Positions 26,251 to 35,074 are shown, counted from the stretch's first letter. The stretch: 64,000 nt of DNA from Clostridiaceae bacterium (GCA_910575795.1 CAJTGE010000010.1:62001-126000); one strand, 5' to 3'. Made by a program: numbers and translations. The notes: generated from the sequence alone by a model not told the origin.

Positions 26251-26940
26251 ATGAGAGCCGTGGAACAGAAGGAGATATCGAAAGCAGTGATTTCGAGGCT
26301 GCCGCGCTACTACCGCTATCTGGGAGAGCTTCTGGAGGAGGGGGTGGAGCGGATTTCCTCGAATGAGCTGAGCATCAGGATGAAAGTCACGGCATCCCAG
26401 ATTCGCCAGGATTTAAATAATTTCGGTGGATTTGGCCAGCAGGGCTATGGATATAATGTGCAGTATTTATATACGGAGATCGCGAGGATCCTTGGGATTG
26501 ACCGCCAGCATAATCTGATCATCATCGGGGCCGGGAATTTGGGGCAGGCGATTGCCAATTATACGAATTTCGAGCGGCGCGGGTTTATGATCAAGGGGAT
26601 GTTTGATGTGAATCCGCGCCTGGTGGGCTTAGTGGTCCGCGGGGTGGAGATACGCGGGATCGAGGATCTGGAACGATTTATCAAAGAACACGAGGTGCAG
26701 ATTGCGGCGCTTACGATTCCGAAATCCAAGGCCCCGGAGGTGGCGGACCGTCTGGTGCGCGCCGGGATCAAGGCGATCTGGAATTTTGCCCACACGGATC
26801 TGCAGGTTCCGGACGATGTGGTGGTGGAGAATGTCCATTTGTCAGAGAGCCTGATGCGCCTGTCGTACCGCGTCTGCAATATGCAGGATCAGAAGGAACA
26901 GGAGCTTAAGGCCCGTGCCGGGAAGCAGGCGGGGGAATGA
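26251..26940 (+). CDS. rex: Redox-sensing transcriptional repressor Rex
   Basis: A repressor that leaves DNA when NADH/NAD+ rises, and controls fermentation and anaerobic electron-transfer genes. 229 residues. The N-terminal winged helix has SRLPRYYRYLGELLEEG and VTASQIRQDLNNFGGFGQQG; the Rossmann domain has IIGAGNLGQAIANY, with D of FDVNP binding the ribose, and ALTIPKSKAPEVADRL; the C-terminal swap helix is the SESLMRLSYRVC region. The start has GAGAGGGTG upstream. acpS starts just after the stop. Confidence 0.96.
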   Translation: MRAVEQKEISKAVISRLPRYYRYLGELLEEGVERISSNELSIRMKVTASQIRQDLNNFGGFGQQGYGYNVQYLYTEIARILGIDRQHNLIIIGAGNLGQAIANYTNFERRGFMIKGMFDVNPRLVGLVVRGVEIRGIEDLERFIKEHEVQIAALTIPKSKAPEVADRLVRAGIKAIWNFAHTDLQVPDDVVVENVHLSESLMRLSYRVCNMQDQKEQELKARAGKQAGE

Positions 26941-26941
26941 G

Positions 26942-27364
26942 ATGATAGTAGGTGTGGGGACGGATCTGGTTGAGATGGATCGGATGAAAAAAGCCTGCGG
27001 CAGGGAAAGCTTTTTGAAGCGGATCTACACAGAGGAGGAGCGCCGGCAGGCCGGGAAGCGGATTTCCCGCCTGGCCGGCGATTTTGCCGTTAAGGAGGCG
27101 GTCGCCAAGGCGCTGGGGACCGGTTTTCGCGGCTTTGGGCCGGAGTGTATTGAGGCGCTGCGGGATCCGCTCGGAAAGCCGTATGTCCGTCTGTACGGAA
27201 GGGCCGGGGAGCTGGCGGAGGAGCTTGGCATTGATGAGTTTCATGTCTCTGTCACGAATACGGCGCAGTATGCGGCCGCGTTTGTGGTGGGAGAGGGGAG
27301 AAGGGCTGGTAGGAGGAACAGCGATGAGACGTTTGGTAACAGGCGAGCAGATGAAGGAGATTGA
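26942..27364 (+). CDS. acpS: Holo-[acyl-carrier-protein] synthase
   Basis: Transfers the phosphopantetheine arm from CoA to acyl carrier protein. It opens MIVGVGTDLVEMDRM (Asp8 metal ligand) and has the second motif DFAVKEAVAKALGTGF (Glu metal ligand, catalytic Lys). The fold is complete by about residue 118 (VSVTNTAQYAAAFVVGE); a short basic extension follows (RRAGRRNSDETFGNRRADE) because the stop lies beyond the start of the next gene. Overlap with nnr is 41 bases. The start is one base after the rex stop. Confidence 0.94.
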   Translation: MIVGVGTDLVEMDRMKKACGRESFLKRIYTEEERRQAGKRISRLAGDFAVKEAVAKALGTGFRGFGPECIEALRDPLGKPYVRLYGRAGELAEELGIDEFHVSVTNTAQYAAAFVVGEGRRAGRRNSDETFGNRRADEGD

Positions 27365-28856
27365 CAGTTATGCGATCCATACCATAGGGATCCCGTCCAT
27401 GGTGCTTATGGAACGGGCGGCGCTCTGTGTGGCGGATGAGATGGAGCAGGCGTTTTCCCGGACGTTTGGACGCGGGCTCTGCACGGCGAAGACGGCCGTA
27501 TTCTGCGGGACAGGGAACAACGGGGCGGACGGCGCGGCGATTGCGCGGATCCTTCATCTGCGCGGATGCAGTGTATTTCTTGTGACAGTGGGGGATCGGA
27601 GCCGCTGGACGCCGGAGCTGCGCAGCCAGATCGCGATTGCGCGCAACCTGGGAATTCCTGTGAGGCGTTTTGAGGAGCCGGGAGAGAGGAATGATTCGTT
27701 TGACGCGGCGGTTGACGCGCTGTTTGGGGTCGGGCTTTCCAGGGAGGTGGAGGGGAGCTTCCGGGAGGCGATCCGTTTCTTCGACTCTGCGCGCCCCGGT
27801 TTTACGGTGGCTGTGGATATCCCGTCCGGTATCCATTCCGGGACAGGGGCTGTGCTGGGGGCGGCGGTGCGCGCGGATCTGACCGTGACCTTTGGCTATG
27901 AGAAGGCCGGGACGGCCCTGTATCCGGGACGCGGCTTTGCGGGGCGCGTCTTTGTGGCGGACATCGGCTTTCCGCCGTACGACCGCTATACGGGGCGGCG
28001 GTATTTCTGCTATGAGGAAAAGGATATGGCCCAGATTCCGAAACGGCGGGCGGAGGCGCATAAGGGGACGTATGGAAAGGTGCTGATTGCGGCGGGCAGC
28101 GAGGGGATGTGCGGCGCGGCGTATTTAAGCGCCCTGGCGGCTTACAGGATGGGGGCCGGGCTGGTTAAAATTTTAACAGTTAAAAGCAATGCGCAGGCAT
28201 TACAGACGCTTCTGCCGGAGGCGATCCTTACGCTCTATTCGCCGGAGGAGGCGGACCGTGAGCCGGAGGTCTTTAAGGAGCTCGTGGAGCAGGAATGCGC
28301 GTGGGCCAGCGTGATTGTGCTGGGGCCGGGCCTTGGAAAGGGGCGGTATGTGGAACAGCTTGTACAGCATGTGCTGTTATCCGCCTATGTCCCGATCATT
28401 GTGGACGCGGACGGCTTAAACGCAGTCGCGGATTACCCGTATCTGGCGGATTACCTGACGGAAAATGTGATTATCACGCCGCACCCGGGGGAGATGGCGC
28501 GTCTGACAGGGCAGGAGATTGCAAAACTTCGGGAAGATCTGGCCGAAGCGGCGGTCCGCTACAGCGAGGAGCGCGGCGTGACCTGTGTCTTAAAGGATGC
28601 GGCTACGGTGACGGCGCGGCGCGACGGCGCGGTTTACATCGGGAACAGCGGGACCGCGGCCATGGCCAAGGCCGGATCGGGCGATGTGCTGGCCGGAACC
28701 ATCGCGGGCCTGATTGCGCTGGGCTTTCCGGAGGACGAGGCGGCTTCCTTTGGCGTGTGGCTGCACGGGCGGGCCGGAAGCCGCGCGGCGGAAAAATCGG
28801 GCGAGCACGGCCTGCTGGCGAGCGAGACGGCAAACGCCCTTTTAGAGCGTATTTGA
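27324..28856 (+). CDS. nnr: Bifunctional NAD(P)H-hydrate epimerase / ADP-dependent NAD(P)H-hydrate dehydratase
   Basis: Repairs damaged, hydrated NAD(P)H. 510 residues. The N-terminal YjeF domain (1 to about 215) has MVLMERAALCVAD, FCGTGNNGADGAAIARIL and AVDIPSGIHSG; the C-terminal kinase-like domain has KGTYGKVLIAAGSEGMCGAAYL, VIVLGPGLGKG, DADGLNAV, ITPHPGEMARL and AKAGSGDVLAGTIAGL. ATG 27324 has AGGAGG 7 bases upstream. The last codons and TGA stop lie in the remnant of a repeat element (28843-28880), so the natural C-terminus may have been replaced. Confidence 0.94.
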   Translation: MRRLVTGEQMKEIDSYAIHTIGIPSMVLMERAALCVADEMEQAFSRTFGRGLCTAKTAVFCGTGNNGADGAAIARILHLRGCSVFLVTVGDRSRWTPELRSQIAIARNLGIPVRRFEEPGERNDSFDAAVDALFGVGLSREVEGSFREAIRFFDSARPGFTVAVDIPSGIHSGTGAVLGAAVRADLTVTFGYEKAGTALYPGRGFAGRVFVADIGFPPYDRYTGRRYFCYEEKDMAQIPKRRAEAHKGTYGKVLIAAGSEGMCGAAYLSALAAYRMGAGLVKILTVKSNAQALQTLLPEAILTLYSPEEADREPEVFKELVEQECAWASVIVLGPGLGKGRYVEQLVQHVLLSAYVPIIVDADGLNAVADYPYLADYLTENVIITPHPGEMARLTGQEIAKLREDLAEAAVRYSEERGVTCVLKDAATVTARRDGAVYIGNSGTAAMAKAGSGDVLAGTIAGLIALGFPEDEAASFGVWLHGRAGSRAAEKSGEHGLLASETANALLERI

Positions 28857-28880
28857 AACATCATTCCCGCCCATGCGGGC
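28843..28880. repeat. Remnant end of the 166-bp element family
   Basis: TAGAGCGTATTTGAAACATC followed by ATTCCCGCC matches the left end of the copy at 21861 with two or three changes. The opposite end is absent. The nnr stop codon lies within it. Confidence 0.7.
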
Positions 28881-28916
28881 ATACATACAGGGATAGAAGA
28901 TTCAGGGAGGAAGAAG

Positions 28917-30098
28917 ATGGAAGCACCGTACAGCCGGATTTATGCGGAAATAAATCTGGACAATGTGGTTAAAAATGTGGAGGCCATGGCGGCCGGCCTT
29001 CCGGAGGGGACGCGCATCATCGGCGTTGTGAAGGCGGACGGATACGGGCACGGCTCCGTGCCGGTGGCCAGGGCCATTGACCCTTATGTGTGGGGCTATG
29101 CGGTGGCGGCCCTGGAGGAAGGGGTGCTCCTGCGCCGGCATGGGATAAAAAAGCCGATCCTGGTGCTGGGAAACGCGCCGGCGCGCCAGCTTGCGGATTT
29201 TTTGAGATACGATATCCGCCCGTCGCTGTTTCAGCTCTCCAAGGCAAAGCTCCTGTCAGAGCTTGCCGTCATGCAGGGCGTCCGTGCGGGTATACACCTG
29301 GCTGTGGATACGGGGATGAGCCGCATCGGATTTCAGCCGACCGCGCAGAGCATTGAGGAGGCGGCGGAGATCGCGTCCCTGCCGGGCATTGAGACCGAGG
29401 GGATCTTTACCCATTTCGCCCGGGCGGACGAGGCGGATCAGGGGGCGACGGACCGCCAGTATGCGGCGTTTATGGAGTTTGCGGACGAGCTCGAGAGGCG
29501 GGGCGTGCGGATTCCGATCCGTCACGCCTCGAACAGCGCGGCGGCCTTAAACCGGCCGGGAATGGGCCTGGACGCCGTGCGGGCCGGGATTTCCATGTAT
29601 GGAATTTACCCGTCCGATGAGATTGCATGGGGCTTAAACCTGCTCCCGGCCATGGAGATCCGCAGCTTTATCACCTGTATCCGGGAGATTGCGGCCGGGA
29701 CGCCGGTCAGCTACGGCGGAACCTTCACGGCGGACAGGGCGATGCGCATCGCCACAATCAGCGCCGGCTATGCGGACGGCTATCCGAGAAGCTTATCCGG
29801 AAAGGGATATGTCCTGATCGGCGGGAAACGGGCCCCTGTGCTGGGCCGTATCTGCATGGATCAGTTTATGGCGGACGTGAGCGGCATTTTGCAGGCGCAG
29901 GAAGAGATGCCCGTGACGCTGGTGGGCAGCGACGGCGGGGAGACGCTTTCCATGGAGCAGCTCGCGCAGATGGCCGGAGGCTTTCGCTATGAGATCCCCT
30001 GCGTGCTGGGAAAACGCGTGCCGCGCGTCTACATAAAGGACGGCCGTGTGGCAGGCACAAAGGACTATCAAGGGGATATTTACAAGGATTTTCTGTGA
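28917..30098 (+). CDS. alr: Alanine racemase
   Basis: A PLP enzyme making D-alanine for peptidoglycan. 393 residues. The N-terminal barrel has VVKADGYGHGS with the PLP lysine Lys39, THFARADEAD, and HASNSAA; SYGGTF carries the second catalytic base Tyr266; ISAGYADGYPR and GRICMDQFMAD follow. AGGAGG lies before the ATG. It follows nnr by 60 bases and is followed, after a 254-base gap, by mazF, a common Firmicute neighbour. Confidence 0.96.
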   Translation: MEAPYSRIYAEINLDNVVKNVEAMAAGLPEGTRIIGVVKADGYGHGSVPVARAIDPYVWGYAVAALEEGVLLRRHGIKKPILVLGNAPARQLADFLRYDIRPSLFQLSKAKLLSELAVMQGVRAGIHLAVDTGMSRIGFQPTAQSIEEAAEIASLPGIETEGIFTHFARADEADQGATDRQYAAFMEFADELERRGVRIPIRHASNSAAALNRPGMGLDAVRAGISMYGIYPSDEIAWGLNLLPAMEIRSFITCIREIAAGTPVSYGGTFTADRAMRIATISAGYADGYPRSLSGKGYVLIGGKRAPVLGRICMDQFMADVSGILQAQEEMPVTLVGSDGGETLSMEQLAQMAGGFRYEIPCVLGKRVPRVYIKDGRVAGTKDYQGDIYKDFL

Positions 30099-30289
30099 AA
30101 TAGCGGCGGGACTTATTTTCACGGGAACGTAAACCGGCCTTTCTTCATATGTTAATGCAGGAGGAGGATCCGGGCGTTGCCGTTCAGGTTTTGTGGAAAA
30201 ATGACCGTATGCCTGAAGGGAAGCGAATAATCCGTCTCAAACGGGTCAATACTAGAGTGTGTCGGGACGATCGGCCGTAAAATGGCGCT

Positions 30290-30318
30290 TTGCGGTTCGG
30301 CGGGTGTCCGGATATCTT
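30290..30318 (+). promoter_or_regulatory. Possible promoter of mazF
   Basis: TTGCGG (30290-30295), 17 bases, TATCTT (30313-30318). The gap 30099-30289 shows no gene; in particular no small antitoxin-like frame. Confidence 0.4.
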
Positions 30319-30352
30319 TAGAATGAGAATAGACAGACGGAGAGTGAGAAAA

Positions 30353-30700
30353 GTGATTATCAGGCGCGGAGATATTTATTACGCAGATTTGCGGCCGGTC
30401 GTCGGCTCAGAGCAGGGCGGCGTGCGGCCGGTGCTGGTGATACAGAACGATGTGGGAAATAAGCACAGCCCAACCGTGATCTGTGCGGCCATTACCTCAA
30501 AGATGAACAAAGCAAAGCTGCCGACCCATGTGGAGCTGGACACGAAACGGTGCGATATGATACGCGATTCGGTCATCCTTCTGGAGCAGCTCAGAACCAT
30601 TGATAAGCAGCGCCTCAGGGAGAGGATCTGCCATATCGACGAGGAGCTGCAGCAGGAAGTGGATCGGGCTCTGATGGTAAGTTTGGATCTGGCTACATAA
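30353..30700 (+). CDS. mazF: MazF/NdoA/PemK-family mRNA endoribonuclease toxin
   Basis: A sequence-specific RNA-cutting toxin. From GTG 30353 the protein is 115 residues, the NdoA length, with [32 protein letters not shown] (Arg of the active site), [20 protein letters not shown] (Thr/Ser region) and [23 protein letters not shown] lies about 9 bases before the GTG; an upstream ATG (30323) would add residues absent from the family. The usual upstream antitoxin gene between alr and mazF is not present. Confidence 0.92.
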   Translation: MIIRRGDIYYADLRPVVGSEQGGVRPVLVIQNDVGNKHSPTVICAAITSKMNKAKLPTHVELDTKRCDMIRDSVILLEQLRTIDKQRLRERICHIDEELQQEVDRALMVSLDLAT

Positions 30701-30714
30701 GGGCTGTTATGCTT

Positions 30715-30859
30715 GTTACAGTTCAGTCTTCCGGCTAAACTGCAACAAATGATGCACAGAAATTGTGCCTTCTGCACAATTTCGCGCTTGCTGCCCTCGG
30801 GTTTTCTGTGACCTTCGCTCACAAAAAACACCTCGCGGAGTCGAAGGCTGAACAGTTAC
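30715..30859. repeat. 145-bp palindromic element, copy 1
   Basis: Ends GTTACAGTTCAG...CTGAACAGTTAC. Interior bases 30791-30839 are identical to 36363-36411. It has inner hairpins (AAATTGTG / CACAATTT; GTGA-CCTTCG-CTCAC). Non-coding, just after mazF. Confidence 0.88.
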
Positions 30860-30888
30860 TTATGCTTTCCGGAATAAAGCGGTTATCA

Positions 30889-30917
30889 TTGACGAACCGC
30901 GCCAAACATGCTATATT
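30889..30917 (+). promoter_or_regulatory. Promoter of the CNNM/CorC gene
   Basis: TTGACG (30889-30894), 17 bases, TATATT (30912-30917). Confidence 0.65.
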
Positions 30918-30953
30918 TGACGATACGAATGAAAAGAAGGAGATATACGATTT

Positions 30954-32324
30954 ATGGACGATGGGTATTGGCCCCTCAGCTTTGCGGCGCTGGCTGCGTT
31001 TATTGCGGCAGACGCCGCGCTGTACGGTTTTGGCTCCGCCATCCAGAATCTGAATGCAGGAGCGCTTGAGAAGGAGGCAGAGGAAGGCGGCGAGCGTGCG
31101 GGCCGGCTTTTGCAGCTGATGGAGCAGCCGGCGGAGTTTATCAATACGGTTTCCGTGATGACGAACCTGATCGGCATTGTGTCAGGGGCGTATGTGCTGG
31201 AGCGGTTTGGCCGGCTGTTCCGGGCGTTTTCCGTCGGGGCGGCGAGCAGCCATGAGCGCCTGGTATACGGCGTTTCCCTGACCGTTTCCGGGATACTGGT
31301 CCTGGCGGCCCTTATAAGCTTTGGCATACTGATTCCTAAAAAATGCGCGGCGAAAAACCCGGAGCGCTGGAGCTTTGGGGCCTTCCCCATTGTCCGGCTC
31401 TTTATGATGATCCTCAGGCCGTTTACGGCGCTGGTGTCATGTATCTCGGGCCTGGTCCTGCGGGCGATGGGGATCGATCCGGACGCCGGCGCGGATAATG
31501 TGACGCAGGAGGATATTATGCTGATGGTCAATGAGGGCCATGAGCAGGGCGTCCTGGAAGCGCGCGAGGCGGAGATGATTACCAATATTTTCGAGCTGAA
31601 CGATAAGACGGCGGGCGATATCATGACGCACCGCACCAATGTGGTCGCCCTGGAGGCGGATATGCTTCTGGAGGAGGCCGTGGCCTATATCCTGACCGAG
31701 GCCGGGAATTCGCGTTTTCCGGTTTACGAAAAGGACATCGACGACATTGTGGGGCTTTTGTATCTGCGGGACGCGCTTGTGTACGCGGAACAGGACGAGA
31801 ACCGGGCGCGGCCCATTAAGGAGCTGCCCGGGCTTTTGAGGGAGGCGCATTTTATCCCGGAGACGAGGCGGATCGACACGCTGTTTAAGGAAATGCAGTC
31901 GCGGAAGATACATATGGAGATCGTGGTGGACGAGTACGGCCAGACGGCCGGGATTGCGACCATGGAGGACATCCTGGAGGAGATCGTGGGCAATATCCTG
32001 GATGAATACGACAAGGAAGAGGAGCTGATCGTAAAACGCGAGGACGGCAGCTACCTCTTTGACGGCCTGACCCCGCTGGAGGATGTGGCTGAGGCGCTGG
32101 AAATCGGGTTTTCCGAGGAGGATCGCGACAACTACGACACGCTGAATGGTTTTCTGATCTCAAGGCTTGACCGCATTCCAAAGGAGGACGAGCAGCCGGA
32201 GGCCGCCTATGGGGGATATCTGTTTAAGGCGGTCTCTGTGGAAAATAAGATGCTTCACAGGGTGATCGCTGTTTTAGACAAAAAAGAGCAGGAGGAAGAA
32301 AACGGGGAAGCGGCCGGGCAGTAA
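30954..32324 (+). CDS. CNNM/CorC (hemolysin C-like) family membrane protein
   Basis: 456 residues in the order CNNM membrane domain, CBS pair, CorC/HlyC domain. The first 165 residues have about four helices including GILVLAALISFGILIPKKCAAKNP, the conserved P-K-x-x-A motif. The CBS pair begins at EREMITNIFELNDKTAGDIMTHRT-like text and shows EAGNSRFPVYEKDIDDIVGLLY and MEIVVDEYGQTAGIATMEDILEEIVG. The C-terminal region is DGSYLFDGLTPLEDVAEAL. Relatives move Mg2+ or other divalent cations; substrate is not shown. AAGGAG precedes the ATG. Confidence 0.9.
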   Translation: MDDGYWPLSFAALAAFIAADAALYGFGSAIQNLNAGALEKEAEEGGERAGRLLQLMEQPAEFINTVSVMTNLIGIVSGAYVLERFGRLFRAFSVGAASSHERLVYGVSLTVSGILVLAALISFGILIPKKCAAKNPERWSFGAFPIVRLFMMILRPFTALVSCISGLVLRAMGIDPDAGADNVTQEDIMLMVNEGHEQGVLEAREAEMITNIFELNDKTAGDIMTHRTNVVALEADMLLEEAVAYILTEAGNSRFPVYEKDIDDIVGLLYLRDALVYAEQDENRARPIKELPGLLREAHFIPETRRIDTLFKEMQSRKIHMEIVVDEYGQTAGIATMEDILEEIVGNILDEYDKEEELIVKREDGSYLFDGLTPLEDVAEALEIGFSEEDRDNYDTLNGFLISRLDRIPKEDEQPEAAYGGYLFKAVSVENKMLHRVIAVLDKKEQEEENGEAAGQ

Positions 32325-32419
32325 CGTCCGGCCGCTGGCAATCGTTCCGGGCGGCCGGAGAGGGTCTATGTTTATAGCGGCATGGGATGAAGAACAGGCG
32401 ACATTAGGGCAGGTGACGT

Positions 32420-33805
32420 ATGTATAAATTGCTGGAAGACACGAAAATAATGATGAACGACAGGGTTTTTCTGTCAAAAACGGTGAAAATTGCCTTTCCG
32501 GTAGCCATGCAGGGCATGCTGAACACGGTTGTCAATATGATTGATACCATGATGATCGGCTCCCTGGGCGCGACGGCCATCGCGGCGGTGGGGCTGGCCA
32601 ACAAGGTGTTTTTTGTCATGACGCTCCTTGTATTCGGCGTGGTCAGCGGTTCCGGTATCCTGGCAGCCCAGTTCTGGGGCAATCAGGACGTGAAGAGCAT
32701 CCGCAAGGTCCTGGGGCTGGCGCTTGTGCTGGCGGCCGGCGCGGCCTTGGCCTTTTTCCTGCCCGCGGTATTGTGCCCGCGCGCGGTGATGCGGATCTTC
32801 ACAACCGGGGAGGAGACGATCCGCATCGGAGCTTCCTACCTCGTGCTGGCGGCTTTTTCATACCCCTTTATCGCGGTGAGCAATACGTATGTGGCCATGC
32901 TGCGCGCAGTGGGGCAGGTGAAGGCCCCGGTCGTGATCAGCAGCGTCGCGATCCTGATCAATATAGCGCTGAATTATACGCTTATTTTCGGCAAATTCGG
33001 AGCGCCGGCCATGGGAGTGGCCGGCGCGGCGGCGGCGACCCTGACGGCGCGCGCCGTGGAGATGAGCGCGCTGCTTGGCGTGGTATACCTCGGCCGCTCG
33101 CCGATTGCTTGCCGTCCGCGGGAGCTGTTTGGTTATTCCGCAGGCTTTGTAAAGAAATTTTTTGTCACCGCCGCCCCGGTAATTGGCAATGAATTTGTAT
33201 GGGGACTTGGCGTGACGATGTACTCCCTGGCCTATGGCCGCATGGGGAACGGCGCGGTGGCGGCCATCACGGTCGCGACGACCATCCAGGACATCATGGC
33301 CGTCCTGTTTCAGGGCCTGAGTGCGGCGGCGTCCGTCATCCTGGGAAATGAGATGGGCGCCGGGAAGCTTGCGCAGGCCGAGCGGGACGCAAAGAGCTTC
33401 CTGATCCTGCAGTTTTTGTTGAGCGTGGCCGTGGCCTGCCTGTGCGCCGCCACGCGGTGGCAGGTGATTGCCTTATACCGTGTGACAGGGGAGGTGGCGC
33501 GGGATGTGAGCCGCTGCCTGCTGGTGTTTTCGCTCTATATGCCGTGCAAGATGTTTAATTACGCCAATATCGTGGGCGTGCTGCGCAGCGGCGGCGATAC
33601 ACGGGTGTGCCTGTTTCTGGACTGCAGCGGGGTATGGCTGATCGGGATTCCCATGGCTTTTCTGGGGGGACTGGTATTGAAACAGCCGATCTGGATGGTG
33701 TATGCAATGGTGACGCTGGAGGAGGTTTATAAGGCGGTGTTTGGGTATCTGCGTTACAGGAAGAAGAAATGGCTGCGGAATCTGGCGGCGGAGACGGATG
33801 GGTAG
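32420..33805 (+). CDS. MATE family efflux transporter
   Basis: 461 residues with 12 predicted helices. The first repeat has KIAFPVAMQGMLNTVVNMIDTMMIG and GLANKVFFVMTLLVFGVVSGSGI; the second has APVIGNEFVWGLGVTMYSLAYGRMG and FQGLSAAASVILGNEMGAG. Members expel drugs or metabolites using Na+ or H+. GGTGA precedes ATG 32420; an in-frame ATG pair at 32450 is an alternative start. It follows the CorC-like gene by 95 bases. Confidence 0.92.
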   Translation: MYKLLEDTKIMMNDRVFLSKTVKIAFPVAMQGMLNTVVNMIDTMMIGSLGATAIAAVGLANKVFFVMTLLVFGVVSGSGILAAQFWGNQDVKSIRKVLGLALVLAAGAALAFFLPAVLCPRAVMRIFTTGEETIRIGASYLVLAAFSYPFIAVSNTYVAMLRAVGQVKAPVVISSVAILINIALNYTLIFGKFGAPAMGVAGAAAATLTARAVEMSALLGVVYLGRSPIACRPRELFGYSAGFVKKFFVTAAPVIGNEFVWGLGVTMYSLAYGRMGNGAVAAITVATTIQDIMAVLFQGLSAAASVILGNEMGAGKLAQAERDAKSFLILQFLLSVAVACLCAATRWQVIALYRVTGEVARDVSRCLLVFSLYMPCKMFNYANIVGVLRSGGDTRVCLFLDCSGVWLIGIPMAFLGGLVLKQPIWMVYAMVTLEEVYKAVFGYLRYRKKKWLRNLAAETDG

Positions 33806-33854
33806 CGGGGCTGTTTTGGATATGTGTTGTGAAGATGTTGATGGGAAATTGCGG

Positions 33855-33935
33855 GAAGGCCGCCGGCATCCGTTTCTATATTCATAAGGAACCCCGCTCC
33901 CGCTCGGAGACAGAAGCTCTTGTCGGCGGCCTTCT
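33855..33935. repeat. Short copy of the third palindromic family
   Basis: Ends GAAGGCCGCCG...CGGCGGCCTTC (81 bp). It shares the TTCTATATYCATAAGGARC and CGCTCGGAGA block with 22419-22562 but lacks that copy's right half. Confidence 0.75.
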
Positions 33936-34012
33936 CACGATCAGCCATGGCCCTCTTTCCGTTGCTAAAGCCTATAACATCAGGGTGAACATCGGCCAGA
34001 TTTGATTTGCTG

Positions 34013-34041
34013 TTGACGAAAAACACGCTTACCGATACAAT
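34013..34041 (+). promoter_or_regulatory. Promoter of the lipoprotein gene
   Basis: TTGACG (34013-34018), 17 bases, TACAAT (34036-34041). Confidence 0.7.
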
Positions 34042-34102
34042 AAAGCAGGCAGGAAAAAACATCCGGCCTGTAAAAACACTTGTAAGAGGGAGGTTATGTA
34101 AA

Positions 34103-34672
34103 ATGAAAGGTTTCAGACAATTGTTTCTCAGCGGATGTTTAGGCGCTCTTATCTTTTTATCAGGCTGCGCCAAGGATCCGGGCACTCCTCCGGAGGTGCT
34201 GATTGACGGGGTTTCTGTGGTGGTGGGAGAGTCCACTCCGGGCTCATTGAAGGAGGATGGATTTACCACGGATAATGTGCAGAAAATGATTGTCGAGCTG
34301 CCGGACAAATCATGGACTTCTTCCATTTTTTTGCAAAAAGACGGTATTTCCTATGCCTCTTTGAGCCTGGTAAATGAGAGCAGCGAGAAAAAGCTGGTGG
34401 GCCTGTGTGTGATCGAGGAGCTGGGATTTTATGCGCTGGATGATACGCATAAGGATTTGAATATTACGATAAACGGCATTAACCCCATCGGAAAAACGGA
34501 GGAGGAATTGACAGAGCTTTATCCGGATCTGGAGCTGGATGACGACGAGGGTGATTACCGGTTTCATTATTTAAGGGATGGGGAATACAGCGTTTGTTTT
34601 CAGTACAGCAAAGGCGTGCTCACGGATATTGATGTGAAGCACTCATTCAGCAAGAGTTATCAGTCAAAATAA
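34103..34672 (+). CDS. Hypothetical lipoprotein
   Basis: 189 residues. The signal peptide MKGFRQLFLS + GCLGALIFLSGC has lipobox LSGC with Cys22. The mature part begins AKDPGTPPEVLIDGVSVVVG and continues as a beta-rich region (YASLSLVNESSEKKLVGLCVI, NITINGINPIGKTEEELTELY) with an acidic DLELDDDEGDYRF loop. GKTEEEL and the paired halves recall small Clostridial lipoproteins with a calcium-regulated or PepSY-like fold, but I cannot assign a family. ATG 34103 follows GGGAGG and starts the signal peptide; an upstream in-frame start adds a non-signal leader. Confidence 0.8.
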   Translation: MKGFRQLFLSGCLGALIFLSGCAKDPGTPPEVLIDGVSVVVGESTPGSLKEDGFTTDNVQKMIVELPDKSWTSSIFLQKDGISYASLSLVNESSEKKLVGLCVIEELGFYALDDTHKDLNITINGINPIGKTEEELTELYPDLELDDDEGDYRFHYLRDGEYSVCFQYSKGVLTDIDVKHSFSKSYQSK

Positions 34673-34683
34673 GCGGATGATAA

Positions 34684-34751
34684 GTCAACAACCCCGCTGC
34701 AGGCAACGGGGCGTCAAACTTGCAGCGCTGCAGAGCAGCGGGGTATTTGAC
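34684..34751. repeat. Imperfect palindrome after the lipoprotein gene
   Basis: GTCAA + CCCCGCTGC and GCAGCGGGG + TTGAC form nested arms with a GC-rich loop; it may serve as a terminator but lacks a T run. An outer AAGTCAA (34682) and TTGACTT (34824) pair suggests the unit extends to 34830. Confidence 0.6.
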
Positions 34752-34823
34752 CCTCGTGGCAGTCGCCAAATGTGCATGCAGGCATGCCCGCTTGGCTCGT
34801 TGCTCGCGGGAATAAAAAAGTCC

Positions 34824-34854
34824 TTGACTTATAGTTAGATGAAGCTGTTATACT
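34824..34854 (+). promoter_or_regulatory. Promoter of the aldo/keto reductase gene
   Basis: TTGACT (34824-34829), 19 bases, TATACT (34849-34854); the -35 box coincides with the end of the preceding palindrome. Confidence 0.5.
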
Positions 34855-34891
34855 TATCACAGGCACGAAAACCCGTTTCGTGAAAACCTAA

Positions 34892-35051
34892 TGTACTCTC
34901 GGAATCTCGCTGCGCCTGATTTTGTGAGATGATTTTTTGTCAGATGTGCACAAATTTATGAGGCGTACGTGGAGCGTACGTTGATTAAATTTGGGTGCAT
35001 CTGGCGGAAAATCAGCCGCAAAAGCAGGCGCAGAGAGATTCCGAGAGTACA
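34892..35051. repeat. 160-bp palindromic element in the aldo/keto reductase leader
   Basis: Left arm TGTACTCTCGGAATCTC + TGCGCCTG and right arm CAGGCGCA + GAGATTCCGAGAGTACA pair almost perfectly. Inner arms CAGATGTGCACAAATTTA and TAAATTTGGGTGCATCTG also pair, with CGTACG twice at the tip. The transcript from 34854 would carry the whole structure just before the ribosome site at 35060. Confidence 0.85.
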
Positions 35052-35074
35052 TCCTACATAAAAGGAGAGAGTAT

